A stretch of DNA of 64,000 bases from Faecalibacillus intestinalis (GCF_003024685.1 NZ_PYLQ01000006.1:62001-126000), one strand, 5' to 3'; positions 1 through 8,075 are shown, counted from the stretch's first letter. Notes: a model not told the origin generated them from the sequence alone. Program-made: numbers and translations.

Positions 1-1716
1 GATACTAAATTCTCTGTTGTTATTCCAAGAACAGAAACAGAATTAGATTCTTTAATTAGCTTGTTAGATGAAAATGGTACAAAAATCAATGTTGTCAATG
101 ATGCTGAAAGAAATCAATTATTGAACTTCATTGTAAGCTTATTACCATACTTGATCTTATTTGGAGGAATGTTCTTCTTCTTGAAGATGATGTCAAATAC
201 TGCTGGTGGTAATAATAAAGCCTTTGAATTTGGTAATTCAAGAGCTAAACTAGAAAAAAATTCTAAAACACATTTTAGTGATGTTGCTGGAATGGATGAA
301 GAAAAAGAAGAAGTTAAAGAGTTAGTTGACTTCTTAAAAACACCAAAGAAATTTGCTGATATGGGTGCTAAGATCCCACGTGGTGTTTTACTTGTAGGTC
401 CACCAGGTACAGGGAAAACATTACTTGCTAGAGCAGTAGCAGGTGAAGCAAACGTTCCATTCTACTCAATTTCAGGTTCTGAATTCGTAGAAATGTTCGT
501 TGGTGTTGGGGCTGGACGTGTAAGGGACATGTTCAAAAAAGCAAAACAAACAGCACCATGTATTATCTTCATTGACGAAATTGATGCAGTTGGTCGTCAA
601 AGAGGTACTGGTATGGGTGGAGGACACGATGAACGTGAACAAACACTTAACCAATTATTAGTTGAAATGGATGGTTTCTCTGGAAATGAAGGAATTATCG
701 TTTTAGCAGCTACAAACCGTGCAGATGTCTTAGATCCAGCTTTACTTAGACCAGGTCGTTTCGATAGACAAATCCAAGTAGCTAATCCAGATAAACGTGC
801 ACGTAGTCAAATCTTAAAAGTTCATGCAAGAAATAAACGTTTTGCACCAGATGTTAATTTTGATAACATCGCTCAACGTACACCAGGGTTCTCTGGGGCT
901 GAACTTTCAAACGTTTTAAATGAAGCTGCCTTACTTGCTGTAAGACAAAATCATGATTTAATTACAATGGCTGATATTGATGAAGCGGTGGACCGTGTTA
1001 TGGGTGGACCTGCTAAGAAATCACGTAAATATACAGAAAGAGAAAGACGCTTAGTGGCTTACCATGAAGCAGGACATGCTTTAATAGGTTTAACTTTAGA
1101 AGATGCCAATAAAGTACAAAAAGTTACAATTGTTCCTCGTGGACAAGCAGGTGGTTATAACTTAATGACACCTAAAGAAGAAACATATTTCCAAACTAAG
1201 AGTCAATTAAAAGCAACTATTTCAGGATATATGGGTGGACGTGTGGCTGAAGAAGTCTTCTTTGGAGATGTAAGTTCAGGAGCACACAACGATATTGAAC
1301 AAGCAACTCGAATTGCGAGAATGATGGTTACTGAATTAGGTATGTCTGAACTTGGACCTATTCAATATGATTCTGAAAATGGACAAGTTTTCTTAGGTAG
1401 AGATTATACACAAAGAAGTAATACACATTCAGGACAAATTGCTTATGAAATTGATGTTCAAGTACGAAAAATTATTGATGCTTGTTATCAAGAAGCAACA
1501 AATATTATTGAACAAAATAAAGAAAAACTTATTTGTATTGCAGAAGCATTACTTGAACATGAAACATTATCTGGTGAAGATATTGAATCTTTATACAATA
1601 CAGGTAAAATGTTAGAACATCATGATGGAACTTTAACTGAAGAACCTGTTCAAGAAGTTAAAGAAGAAAAACCATCAATTGATGATCAAGATGATTTATT
1701 AGATGAAATGAAATAA
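1..1716 (+). CDS. ftsH: ATP-dependent zinc metalloprotease FtsH (5' end outside window)
   Basis: Membrane-anchored AAA+ protease that unfolds and degrades membrane and short-lived cytosolic proteins. The frame is open from base 1, so the start lies upstream and the first transmembrane segment is missing. Visible in order: end of the extracytoplasmic domain, a second membrane helix (about 120-190), AAA module with Walker A GPPGTGKT (397-420) and Walker B IIFIDEID, the second region of homology ([19 protein letters not shown]), then the M41 peptidase with the zinc motif HEAGH (1063-1077). The C-terminal tail is acidic, as is common in Firmicute FtsH. Position before hslO is the usual Firmicute arrangement. 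Identity is secure. Confidence 0.97.
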   Translation, partial: DTKFSVVIPRTETELDSLISLLDENGTKINVVNDAERNQLLNFIVSLLPYLILFGGMFFFLKMMSNTAGGNNKAFEFGNSRAKLEKNSKTHFSDVAGMDEEKEEVKELVDFLKTPKKFADMGAKIPRGVLLVGPPGTGKTLLARAVAGEANVPFYSISGSEFVEMFVGVGAGRVRDMFKKAKQTAPCIIFIDEIDAVGRQRGTGMGGGHDEREQTLNQLLVEMDGFSGNEGIIVLAATNRADVLDPALLRPGRFDRQIQVANPDKRARSQILKVHARNKRFAPDVNFDNIAQRTPGFSGAELSNVLNEAALLAVRQNHDLITMADIDEAVDRVMGGPAKKSRKYTERERRLVAYHEAGHALIGLTLEDANKVQKVTIVPRGQAGGYNLMTPKEETYFQTKSQLKATISGYMGGRVAEEVFFGDVSSGAHNDIEQATRIARMMVTELGMSELGPIQYDSENGQVFLGRDYTQRSNTHSGQIAYEIDVQVRKIIDACYQEATNIIEQNKEKLICIAEALLEHETLSGEDIESLYNTGKMLEHHDGTLTEEPVQEVKEEKPSIDDQDDLLDEMK

Positions 1717-1735
1717 AGCGAATTTCGCTTTTTTT
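1715..1735 (+). terminator. Intrinsic terminator after ftsH
   Basis: The ftsH stop codon overlaps a 7-bp stem AAAGCGA/TCGCTTT with loop ATT, followed directly by a T run. Since a well-spaced ribosome site and hslO follow at once, it may be leaky. Confidence 0.75.
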
Positions 1736-1755
1736 CATTTAGAAAGGGGATAAAT

Positions 1756-1842
1756 ATGAGTACACGAACAAAGAGAATTGTAATCATCTTAATCGCTTTA
1801 AGCATGATTATTCCGATATTTTCTTCCGTGTTCTTTTTATAG
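1756..1842 (+). CDS. 28-residue single-pass membrane peptide
   Basis: Short gene between ftsH and hslO. ATG is preceded at good distance by AGAAAGGGG. The product starts MSTRTKR (basic, cytoplasmic side), followed by one hydrophobic helix to the C-terminus (ending FSSVFFL). Its TAG lies 9 nt before the hslO ATG, which itself has only a weak purine-rich site, so translational coupling is plausible. No family is recognised. The strong ribosome site and tight packing support a real gene; the role is unknown, and FtsH modulation would only be a guess from position. Confidence 0.6.
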   Translation: MSTRTKRIVIILIALSMIIPIFSSVFFL

Positions 1843-1851
1843 AAAAGAAAA

Positions 1852-2721
1852 ATGAAAGATTATTTAGTAAGAGGATTAGTCAATAGTAAAAATTGTCGTG
1901 TGTTTGCCTGCCAAACAACGAATTTATTAGAAAAAGCAAGACAAGAACATGATTTATGGCCAACAGCATCTGCTGCTCTTGGAAGAATGATGTCAGCTAC
2001 TCTTATGATGGCTGCAATGAATAAAAACAATGAAAAAATGACTGTCACAATTAATGGTGGAGGACCAATTGGTACGATGATGGCTGTTACGCGTGGTGAT
2101 GGACATATTAAAGGTTTTGTAGGTGATCCACATGTTCATTATACTTATAATGATACTGGACATTTAGCAGTAGGTGTGGCTGTTGGAACACAAGGAACGT
2201 TACAAGTGATTAGAGATATGGGGTTAAAAGAACCCTTCTGTGGAACAGTACCACTTCAAACAGGTGAAATTGGTGATGATTTTTCTTATTATTTCATGGC
2301 AAGTGAACAAACTCCATCAGTTGTTTCTGTAGGTGTTTTAGTTGATGAAACAAATGAAATCTTATCTTCAGGTGGTTTTATTATTCAATTATTACCAGAA
2401 GCTACTGAAGAAGATATTTCTTATATTGAAGAAAAAATAAAAGATTTCCCTGCTGTTTCTTCATTGATTCATGAAGGAAAAACACCAGAAGAAATCTTAA
2501 AAATGATTTTTGATGATGTTGAAATTACAGATCGACAAGATTTATTCTTTACTTGTGATTGTTCAAGAGAAAAGATGATCAATGCTTTATCAACTATTGG
2601 AAAACAAGAACTTCAAAGTATGATTGATGAGGATCATGGTTGTGAAATTACATGTCAATTCTGTAATACAAAATATCAATTTAGTGAAGAAGAATTGCAA
2701 AATTTAATTAATCGTTTATAA
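1852..2721 (+). CDS. hslO: Redox-regulated chaperone Hsp33
   Basis: Cytosolic holdase that is activated when disulfides form in its C-terminal zinc centre, protecting proteins from aggregation in oxidative stress. The 289-aa length is normal. The four zinc cysteines are visible as CDC (about residues 233-235) and CQFC (about 266-269). The N-terminal domain carries the conserved GGGPIG and GTLQVIRD blocks. The start has only a weak upstream AGAAAAG, consistent with coupling to the preceding small ORF. In Firmicutes hslO is typically followed by dusB; here about 7.8 kb with an integrated element separates them. Confidence 0.95.
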   Translation: MKDYLVRGLVNSKNCRVFACQTTNLLEKARQEHDLWPTASAALGRMMSATLMMAAMNKNNEKMTVTINGGGPIGTMMAVTRGDGHIKGFVGDPHVHYTYNDTGHLAVGVAVGTQGTLQVIRDMGLKEPFCGTVPLQTGEIGDDFSYYFMASEQTPSVVSVGVLVDETNEILSSGGFIIQLLPEATEEDISYIEEKIKDFPAVSSLIHEGKTPEEILKMIFDDVEITDRQDLFFTCDCSREKMINALSTIGKQELQSMIDEDHGCEITCQFCNTKYQFSEEELQNLINRL

Positions 2722-2861
2722 TCACATTGAAAAGTATGAAAATACTATATATAAATGAGTTTTACGATTTATTTCAAAATAAAAAAGGTAGATTTTACAA
2801 GGGGTTTGAGAAAGATACTATTGTTTCAATTTAATATAATAGTATCTAGCTTTACCCCAAA

Positions 2862-2891
2862 TTTACCCCAAAAATAAATAAGTGTTATACT
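2862..2891 (+). promoter_or_regulatory. Extended -10 promoter-like sequence at element left end
   Basis: TTTACC (2862-2867), 18-nt spacer, and extended -10 TGTTATACT (TATACT at 2886-2891). The predicted start near 2898 falls just before a strong terminator (2901-2933), so only a very short RNA could be made. The same GTGTTATACT string occurs upstream of the element's CI-like gene (8088-8097) and, inverted, at 8650-8662. Confidence 0.4.
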
Positions 2892-2900
2892 AGGATAATT

Positions 2901-2933
2901 AACTATTAGTCATTTTAGGCTAATAGTTTTTTT
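2901..2933 (+). terminator. Intrinsic terminator
   Basis: Perfect 9-bp stem AACTATTAG/CTAATAGTT, 10-nt loop, then seven or more Ts. It would insulate the element from hslO transcription or end a very short transcript from the promoter-like sequence just upstream. Confidence 0.75.
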
Positions 2934-3086
2934 AGCTATGAGCCATAGTTATTATGACCTGATTAATTTGTATGGTGTCATTGAATTAGTGACACCTTAA
3001 AAAATGGCTTTTGTCCTTTTTTGTCCATAACTCTATAATGTGCAACCTTTTAGGGATGCAACCAATAAAAAAAGTTGCATTATAAA

Positions 3087-3443
3087 TCATACTAGCTCAA
3101 GCTTTTTTAATCTCCTGTTTATAGATTGCCTTAATTCACTTATAGACATATCGTTATCATTTGCTATTTCTTCATCACTCATTAAATACACATATTTACA
3201 ATAAAGAATATGATCGTATTTCCTTAATAAAATATCGTTTATCTTTATGTATTGGTCTAATTGCTCTAAATATGCGTTGTCTACTTCGTTTATTTTATCT
3301 ACTATAGTTTTATTAGGTTTGTTATTTTTATTGCTACAATTAAAATAACTAATACTATGAACAGTATCTAAAGCGCTTTTTAATGTTTCATATTTCTCTT
3401 TTGACCTTTTATAGCTTTCTAAAAAAATATATTTTCTCTTCAT
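3087..3443 (-). CDS. ArpU/RinA-like phage transcriptional regulator (putative)
   Basis: 118-aa basic protein. The C-terminal third (DEEIANDNDMSISELRQSINRRLKKL) has the form of a sigma region-4-like helix-turn-helix, as in phage late-gene activators of the ArpU/RinA type; the N-terminal part is helical and charged. It is the last minus-strand gene of the element, where satellites and prophages often keep such regulators. The gene ATG has no close ribosome site: the nearest one (GAGGTGG) fits a 13-codon overlapping ORF in another frame better, so the start may be coupled or wrong. Functional name is inference. Confidence 0.55.
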   Translation of the reverse strand: MKRKYIFLESYKRSKEKYETLKSALDTVHSISYFNCSNKNNKPNKTIVDKINEVDNAYLEQLDQYIKINDILLRKYDHILYCKYVYLMSDEEIANDNDMSISELRQSINRRLKKLELV

Positions 3444-3592
3444 TTGACATATTTATTCCACCTCAAAAAAAATGTATAAGATATACTTATGATTGCTATA
3501 AATATATATTATAACAAATAATACCTTTTATCACCTTTGCTTATTATAGAATAAACTTAACTTTTCTTAACTGTTGTTTAAACAAAAGAAAA

Positions 3593-3609
3593 ACCGACTA
3601 TTTGTCGGC
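3593..3609 (-). terminator. Intrinsic terminator of the 119-aa gene
   Basis: Read on the minus strand: CCGAC-AAATA-GTCGG followed by TTTTTC. The TAG stop of the preceding gene lies in the hairpin. Confidence 0.65.
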
Positions 3610-3957
3610 TTCATCTCTAAATGTATCTTCATAATTTAATTTTCCTGAATTTAAAACAAAGTCCCTATCTCGCTTCATTTCATCTAATTCTTCCTGAGTT
3701 TTGACATGCTCACCAACAATAATTTGGTCAACATTCTCATATGTTTGATAAAACATATAATTTACACCATCATTTAGCGTCGGGTACAATTCAGCTTCAA
3801 TAGTTGCTAATGCCAAAGAAACTTGTAATGCAAACAAAGGGTCACCATCAAAAGAAGGCCCTAAATCATTTAAATGGAACATACCAACTGATTGATCATT
3901 GCTATTAAGATACGTCAATTTTAAATCATGTTTAAGACTAGCATATTCATTTGACAT
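3598..3957 (-). CDS. Hypothetical element protein, 119 aa
   Basis: Start chosen at the ATG giving MSNEYASLKHD, 6 nt after AAGAGTG; an in-frame GTG lies 9 nt upstream. Acidic, soluble, without membrane segments or recognised motif. The C-terminus is charged (KTQEELDEMKRDRD). Its stop codon overlaps a terminator on the same strand, and about 250 bp separate it from the next upstream gene, so it is probably its own transcription unit. No family recognised. Confidence 0.6.
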   Translation of the reverse strand: MSNEYASLKHDLKLTYLNSNDQSVGMFHLNDLGPSFDGDPLFALQVSLALATIEAELYPTLNDGVNYMFYQTYENVDQIIVGEHVKTQEELDEMKRDRDFVLNSGKLNYEDTFRDEADK

Positions 3958-4211
3958 TTTTATCACTCTTTTCTTTCTTAATGATTTTATTTTTCATGTT
4001 ATTTAATGATCTGTTTAAATCTTTCTATTTATCAATACCATTATACTCAAATAGTAATATGTTTTAAATGTTATAAGGCGTAAATTTTTTGACACCTAAT
4101 AAAAAGGGTGGTACCATTTTGGTCCCCCTTAAATAAGATTATTTTAAGTTTTAAGCGTTATTTATAAAACAGGTATTATTTTATATGAGTTTTATAAATG
4201 TTTATTAGAGC

Positions 4212-4412
4212 TTATTTTCCAATATAAGCACACCCTTTCTTTTGTGCTTTTGCACCTTGAACATATCCAAATACAAAGAATTTACAAATTAAATCAAAGT
4301 GTCCTTTACTTACCTTTTCTATCTTTTCAATATCTTCATAAGTTAGATCATATCTAGTATTTATTTTTCCTTTTGCATTTTCTATTGCTCTTAATGTGTT
4401 TAATTTTGCCAT
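4212..4412 (-). CDS. Small element protein, tandem paralogue A
   Basis: 66 aa, well-placed ribosome site (AAAAAGGAGTAAGAAC before ATG). It shares with its upstream neighbour the overall length, an N-terminal KxKIN segment and a C-terminal FxFGYxQGxKAQKK motif, so the two are diverged tandem duplicates. The FGYxQG..KAQKK ending looks like small phage/satellite proteins with an aromatic-rich amphipathic helix. No biochemical role known to me. Confidence 0.65.
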   Translation of the reverse strand: MAKLNTLRAIENAKGKINTRYDLTYEDIEKIEKVSKGHFDLICKFFVFGYVQGAKAQKKGCAYIGK

Positions 4413-4427
4413 TGTTCTTACTCCTTT

Positions 4428-4628
4428 TTATTTCTTATATGCTTTATTTCTTTTTTGAGCCTTTACACCTTGAGCATAGCCAAAAGTGAAAGCATTTAAG
4501 ATTAATTGAATTTTATCTATACTAGAGCTGTAAATAGCGTCTATATCTCTTATTTTTGCGTTGTAATTAGGATTTATTTTTCTTTTGGTATTTTTTATCA
4601 ATTCTAATGTGTCTATTGGTCTAGTCAT
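4428..4628 (-). CDS. Small element protein, tandem paralogue B
   Basis: 66 aa; first of the tandem pair, 15 nt upstream of paralogue A and presumably cotranscribed. Shares RKINPNY and FTFGYAQGVKAQK with A. Ribosome site AAAGAGGTACAATATA precedes the ATG. The pair lies between the candidate origin and the element's left end, a position for accessory or packaging-interference genes in satellites, but that function is speculation. Confidence 0.65.
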   Translation of the reverse strand: MTRPIDTLELIKNTKRKINPNYNAKIRDIDAIYSSSIDKIQLILNAFTFGYAQGVKAQKRNKAYKK

Positions 4629-4658
4629 TATATTGTACCTCTTTCTTTTAAATATAGA

Positions 4659-4698
4659 GAGTGTTATAATTCATGTGGTAGTGCTTTTTATAACACTC
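4659..4698. repeat. 11-bp perfect inverted repeat with divergent -10-like motifs
   Basis: GAGTGTTATAA (4659-4669) and TTATAACACTC (4688-4698) with an 18-nt centre. Each arm contains TGTTATAA, an extended -10 lookalike, on opposite strands. It sits just upstream of the tandem small genes and could be an operator or promoter region for them. No T run follows on either strand, so it is not an obvious terminator. Confidence 0.45.
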
Positions 4699-4734
4699 TT
4701 GAATGAATAAAATTTCCCATTTATTTGTTCAATC

Positions 4735-4768
4735 GGTATAGGGTATTTTGCTCTATACCTTTTTTTGT
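4735..4768 (+). terminator. Plus-strand terminator-like hairpin in the origin flank
   Basis: GGTATAG/CTATACC 7-bp stem with an 11-nt loop, followed by seven Ts on the plus strand. No plus-strand gene precedes it, so it may shield the minus-strand genes from opposing transcription. Confidence 0.5.
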
Positions 4769-4777
4769 TTAATGGAC

Positions 4778-4927
4778 TTATTTATTTTTTGATGTTTCTT
4801 TTAATGGGAATAATGAAATATTATTAGGTGTTTGAATAACAATAGTATCTAAACCTTTCTTATTATTCTTGATTATTTCATTACTTGCCTTTTTAAACAT
4901 TTCTTTCTTTTGTCTGTTCTTTTTCAT
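4778..4927 (-). CDS. Possible 49-aa basic protein
   Basis: Frame beginning MKKNRQKKEMFKKAS, lysine-rich N-terminus, then a hydrophobic middle (LDTIVIQTPNNISLFPL). A weak AAAGGAA lies about 14 nt upstream of the ATG, farther than usual. Codon use and strand match the neighbouring element genes. Real coding status uncertain. Confidence 0.4.
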   Translation of the reverse strand: MKKNRQKKEMFKKASNEIIKNNKKGLDTIVIQTPNNISLFPLKETSKNK

Positions 4928-5041
4928 TGATGTTTTAACATTTCCTTTCTATTTTAGACTTTTAGCGAGTTCTTTTTATTGTTGGTATTGGTAGTTTTTT
5001 TTAATATATTGGTAGCATATTTTATGATGTTGGCGCTTTTT

Positions 5042-5311
5042 TTAAATTGTCACCTATAGCCTCTTTAAATTGTCAAAAAATAGAGTTGTGACAATTATTA
5101 AAAGTGTTGATATAATCAACGTTTTTTTTGATTTTTTAAGTTGAATTGCCATATTTTGGACTTAGACCGCTCATACCTAGAAGCGCCCTAAGTTGAAAAT
5201 TTGACAATTTAACGTGTTTTTTCTCTTGAAACCCTTGCCCTGTATAGGTTTTCAAAGATTACCACTTATTGAAAATTTGACAATTTAATAACAATAAGTG
5301 TGACAATTTAA
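5042..5311. other. Candidate replication origin with iterons, downstream of the rep gene
   Basis: Six copies of an 8-11 bp iteron are visible. TTAAATTGTCA occurs at 5042-5052 and 5065-5075; the reverse form TGACAATT(TAA) occurs at 5089-5096, 5202-5212, 5278-5288 and 5301-5311. Two of the latter sit in a 20-bp perfect repeat (5193-5212 and 5269-5288). The oppositely oriented groups flank an AT-rich stretch (about 5097-5160) that holds a GTTGAT/ATCAAC palindrome (5105-5119). In staphylococcal pathogenicity islands the origin also lies 3' of rep, with Rep-binding iterons flanking an AT-rich zone; the layout here agrees with that. Confidence 0.6.
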
Positions 5312-5316
5312 AAACT

Positions 5317-6519
5317 CTATTTATTAAGGCTTATTATCATTTCTCTTTCTTTTCCTTTTCCCGTTGTTTTTGTAGTGATGTCATTATTTTCTTTCATTTG
5401 TTTTTTAGCTCTTTCATAAGTACGAGAACTATATCCGTTGTTTTCAATGATCTCTTTTAATTCTTTATTAGTGATTTGATTATTTTCATTTCCTTTTAAA
5501 ACCTGTTTAATAAATGACATTATTTCATCTATTGGGTTTCCTTTGCTCTTGCTAAAATTAGCATTAGAAAAATCTTTATCTTTTTTATCGGTTATACCTT
5601 TAAATATTACTTCTCCATCAAATATCTCATAAAGTGTAGTAGGTTGTGTCTTGGCTAAATTATTCTTTTCTTGTGACATATAACGTGTATTATCATCAAT
5701 TCTCCCAAGAATAAATACACTTCTTGAAGCGTCCCATATTTCCGCACTATCACCAACTCTTTGACGTCCGTAGCTTTCTCTTTTGTTTGTATGAGCTAAA
5801 ACAATAAAAGTAGTATCTTCTTTTACAGCTAAAGCTTTTAAACCGCCCATGTAATCCCTCATAGTTGTTTTATCACTCATATTTGTATTAGGTGGTAAAA
5901 ATGCTTGTATTGGGTCAATTATTACTAATTGTGGTTTTATATCATGTATAAGCTTTTCTAATTCTTTAGAACCTATTTTCACTTTATAGGTATATTCATT
6001 TTCCGCACCTAAAACATAAATATTTTTTTGTATAAGAGTTCCTTGCTTTAGCATTTTTCTTTTAGTAACTTTGCTTATATCTTCTTCACTAGATATAAAT
6101 AACACTTTTTGAGGTTTCCTACTTTGTTTTGAGTATTCTTCTTCACTTTCAAAAAACACTTGCTCACCACTAGAAATAGCACTAACAATAGCACTAGCTA
6201 CAAACCCTTTACCAACTCCACCATCACCACATAAAATAGTGACTTCGTTCTTTGGGATGTAATTTGTTATAAGCCATTCTGTAGGCTTTTCAATTACTTC
6301 GTTCAATGTTTTTATATGTGGGGTTTCTACGGTTTGTTTACTGAACGGTGTTCTAGGTATAAGTAACATTTTTGTTAGTTCTTCATGTGCTAATTGAACA
6401 GATAAATCATATTTAGCATTTTCTTTTTCTAACAGTGTCAATAATGGCTCACTTTCTTTTGAACCATCATATGACATAGCAAGATTATTTAATCTTTCTC
6501 TTAATTGCTCTTTATTCAT
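5317..6519 (-). CDS. RepA-type hexameric helicase / AAA_25 ATPase
   Basis: 400 aa. Middle RecA-like domain with Walker A GDGGVGKG (about residues 97-104), FISSEED, Walker B LVIIDPIQAF (about 199-208) and the sensor-like LAHTNKR, the set seen in RepA/AAA_25 replicative ATPases of plasmids, phages and islands. The C-terminal 75 residues (ITNKELKEIIENNGYSSRTYERAKK...) form a probable winged-helix DNA-binding domain. Ribosome site AAAGGAA precedes ATG. The iteron cluster begins directly after its stop codon, supporting a role as the element's replication initiator/helicase. No separate primase is visible. Confidence 0.8.
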   Translation of the reverse strand: MNKEQLRERLNNLAMSYDGSKESEPLLTLLEKENAKYDLSVQLAHEELTKMLLIPRTPFSKQTVETPHIKTLNEVIEKPTEWLITNYIPKNEVTILCGDGGVGKGFVASAIVSAISSGEQVFFESEEEYSKQSRKPQKVLFISSEEDISKVTKRKMLKQGTLIQKNIYVLGAENEYTYKVKIGSKELEKLIHDIKPQLVIIDPIQAFLPPNTNMSDKTTMRDYMGGLKALAVKEDTTFIVLAHTNKRESYGRQRVGDSAEIWDASRSVFILGRIDDNTRYMSQEKNNLAKTQPTTLYEIFDGEVIFKGITDKKDKDFSNANFSKSKGNPIDEIMSFIKQVLKGNENNQITNKELKEIIENNGYSSRTYERAKKQMKENNDITTKTTGKGKEREMIISLNK

Positions 6520-6571
6520 TTATTTATTCCTTTCTTTTAGATTTGTGTAAGGTTTTAATCGAAAAAGAGCT

Positions 6572-6961
6572 TTATATTTTATTTTGTAAAGCTTTAGGAA
6601 TAATCATATTTATTGTATCTCTTTTATCTATCATTTCTTTATGATCTATAACACCTAATACATAACAAATACTTAAATAACACATTGCTTTATATCCTCT
6701 TCTAGTAAGTTCATAAGAAGTCATTTCATTGTTGTTGTTTATTAAATTATCATAAAGTTTATCCATATCATTTTTTATAATGTTTATGCGATCTTCATAA
6801 TAAAGTATTTTTTTTATGTATTCCTTTAGCAAGATTTGTATAGAAGTTTGAGCATAAATATAAACTTTTTCTTCTAGTTCTTTATCTTTAGCGTGTAAAC
6901 ATTCTTCTATGGTTTGTCGTGCTATTTCCCTTGCGTTTCGCTCTACATCATTAATATTCAT
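6572..6961 (-). CDS. Hypothetical element protein, 129 aa
   Basis: Helical, charged, with a hydrophobic stretch near the C-terminus (YKAMCYLSICYVLGVIDHKEM). Its ATG overlaps the stop of the upstream HTH gene, indicating translational coupling inside the rep operon. No recognised domain; a small replication or copy-control accessory is possible only by position. Confidence 0.6.
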   Translation of the reverse strand: MNINDVERNAREIARQTIEECLHAKDKELEEKVYIYAQTSIQILLKEYIKKILYYEDRINIIKNDMDKLYDNLINNNNEMTSYELTRRGYKAMCYLSICYVLGVIDHKEMIDKRDTINMIIPKALQNKI

Positions 6962-7389
6962 TAATTACTTTCTCTTTTTCTATAACTTTCTAAAGCTTTA
7001 AGTTTATTAGAAACATCACAGCCACGATACACTTCTTGAAAGCGTTCAATTTCCCTTTGTGAGAACATAAAGCCTTTACCTGTTTTAATAGCTTGTATTA
7101 GCCCTAATTCTCTTAATACTGATATATGTTGTTTTGTAGTACCTAGCTTTTGGGCCACTTCTTCTTGTGTTAGCATATTCAAGTATGAAGCTTTTTCTTT
7201 TTCTTCTTTAACTTCAACCATGCTATATAGTTCTTTCTTTAAGTTTTCAACTTCTAAAGGTATTTGATTAATGCGCTTATTAATTTTTTCAAAGTTTAAA
7301 GAACTATCATTGTTATTTGAATTTAACAATCTCATTCTTTCTTCACTCAAAGATATGATCTTTAAAATCAATTCTTCTTGTTTTGTCAT
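6961..7389 (-). CDS. Helix-turn-helix, excisionase-like protein with coiled-coil N-terminus
   Basis: 142 aa. The N-terminal 60 residues are heptad-like and charged (probable coiled coil). The middle LTQEEVAQKLGTTKQHISVL followed by RELGLIQAIKTGKGFMFSQREIERF is a MerR/Xis-type winged HTH with the reader strand-turn. Such proteins act as excisionases or early regulators in integrated elements. It lies downstream of the Cro-like gene and overlaps the next gene by one base, so it is early-expressed with rep. Confidence 0.65.
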   Translation of the reverse strand: MTKQEELILKIISLSEERMRLLNSNNNDSSLNFEKINKRINQIPLEVENLKKELYSMVEVKEEKEKASYLNMLTQEEVAQKLGTTKQHISVLRELGLIQAIKTGKGFMFSQREIERFQEVYRGCDVSNKLKALESYRKRESN

Positions 7390-7405
7390 ACTTTTTTCTC
7401 CTTTC

Positions 7406-7618
7406 TTATAGAATTATTGAGGCATAACTTCCACACCTACATAAATAATTGCTTTCTTCTTTTGTAAGAAAACCCTTATTAAATGCTTCGGTTATTTCAG
7501 TATGAAACATTGCAAGAGAATAACCACACCAAAAATCACTATGTAAATTCTTGTATTTAAGAATTTCATTAAAGCGTGTATCTAACTGTTTTATATAGCG
7601 TTCTTTTAATATATCCAT
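7406..7618 (-). CDS. Small hypothetical element protein, 70 aa
   Basis: Ribosome site AAAGAGGTGTAACTTT before ATG. Mixed charged/aromatic sequence with a C-terminal CRCG motif; no family recognised. Part of the minus-strand early operon between the Cro-like and HTH genes. Confidence 0.55.
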   Translation of the reverse strand: MDILKERYIKQLDTRFNEILKYKNLHSDFWCGYSLAMFHTEITEAFNKGFLTKEESNYLCRCGSYASIIL

Positions 7619-7634
7619 AAAGTTACACCTCTTT

Positions 7635-7724
7635 TTAAATTGATCTAATTAAAATAGCTAAACAATCAGCAACAAAACAACATAATACGATAATTGTTAC
7701 TAGTCCTCTTGTTGTTAATTTCAT
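7635..7724 (-). CDS. 29-residue membrane peptide of the early operon
   Basis: ATG with GAGG 9 nt upstream. Basic start MKLTTR, then one hydrophobic helix with paired cysteines (IIVLCCFVADCLAILI). It fills the gap between the Cro-like gene and the 70-aa gene with normal spacing, which argues for a real gene. Function unknown. Confidence 0.55.
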   Translation of the reverse strand: MKLTTRGLVTIIVLCCFVADCLAILIRSI

Positions 7725-7772
7725 GTTCTTATACCTCATTTCTTTTTGGTTTCGTCAAAAATGACGATAACT

Positions 7773-7970
7773 TTAATTTTCTTCAATTAGATCTTTAAGC
7801 TCTACATTTAAAGCTCTTGCTACTTTACTAGCAATATCTTTTCGACAAGACTTGCCACATTTGATATTGCTTAATGTGACACGATTAACACCGCTTAAAT
7901 TAGCTAATTCTTTAAGCGTTAAATCTTGTTTTGTTAGTTCAGTAACAAACTTAACTCTATCTAGCCTCAT
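7773..7970 (-). CDS. Cro-like HTH repressor
   Basis: 65 aa, one XRE-type helix-turn-helix (DLTLKELANLSGVNRVTLSNIKCGK). First gene of the leftward operon and divergent from the CI-like gene, with three shared operators between them: the classic lysogeny switch layout. AGGTG ribosome site precedes the ATG. Confidence 0.8.
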   Translation of the reverse strand: MRLDRVKFVTELTKQDLTLKELANLSGVNRVTLSNIKCGKSCRKDIASKVARALNVELKDLIEEN

Positions 7971-7992
7971 TGCATTTCACCTCGCTCCCTTG

Positions 7993-8075
7993 ACTTAAGC
8001 AAATACTTAAGTTACTATTAGGTTAACATAAGCATATACTTAAGTAAAGACAAAAACATAACTTTTTACTTATGT
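7993..8075. promoter_or_regulatory. Three 20-bp operators of the repressor switch
   Basis: Three dyads with the same design ACWTAAS-N6-CTTAWGT: 7993-8012 (ACTTAAG CAAATA CTTAAGT, perfect), 8026-8045 (ACATAAG CATATA CTTAAGT) and 8056-8075 (ACATAAC TTTTTA CTTATGT). Their starts are 33 and 30 bp apart, about three helical turns. They fill the space between the divergent Cro-like and CI-like genes, so they are the expected binding sites of one or both repressors. Confidence 0.8.

Larger units (their letters stand above)
2722..3086. other. Left junction of the integrated element, non-coding
   Basis: No gene is seen. The stretch holds: a 10-bp perfect inverted repeat AGATACTATT...AATAGTATCT (about 2813-2848); two TTTACCCCAAA direct repeats (about 2850-2870), which look like integrase arm-type sites because the integrase 3' end (about 9800-9820) carries similar ACCCTAAAAATACCCC repeats; a promoter-like sequence; a terminator; and a 7-bp hairpin GGTGTCA/TGACACC at 2974-2996. 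The left attachment core must lie here, but I could not fix it: the best short direct match to the right side is TGAAAAGTATGA (2728-2739) against TGAAAAATGTGA (9904-9915), 10 of 12. Confidence 0.45.

Noticed and set aside
2722-2746. Terminal inverted repeat of the element (TCACATT..AGTATGAA against 9890-9915)
   Set aside because: Only partial and interrupted matching; tyrosine-integrase elements are flanked by direct, not inverted, repeats.
2864-2875. TACCCCAAAAAT, shared with the integrase 3' end (9809-9820), as the attachment core
   Set aside because: The string is part of ACCCC repeats at both ends, which are more likely integrase arm sites; the core probably lies farther out. Not excluded.
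3043-3082. ATGCAAC/GTTGCAT repeat as a terminator for the ArpU-like gene
   Set aside because: The T stretch lies in the loop on the minus strand and none follows the stem, so it does not look like an intrinsic terminator.
4079-4135. GGGTGGTACCATTTTGGTCC string as a T-box
   Set aside because: It resembles the GGGTGGTACC part of T-boxes, but no stem I elements, antiterminator or synthetase/transport gene is present.
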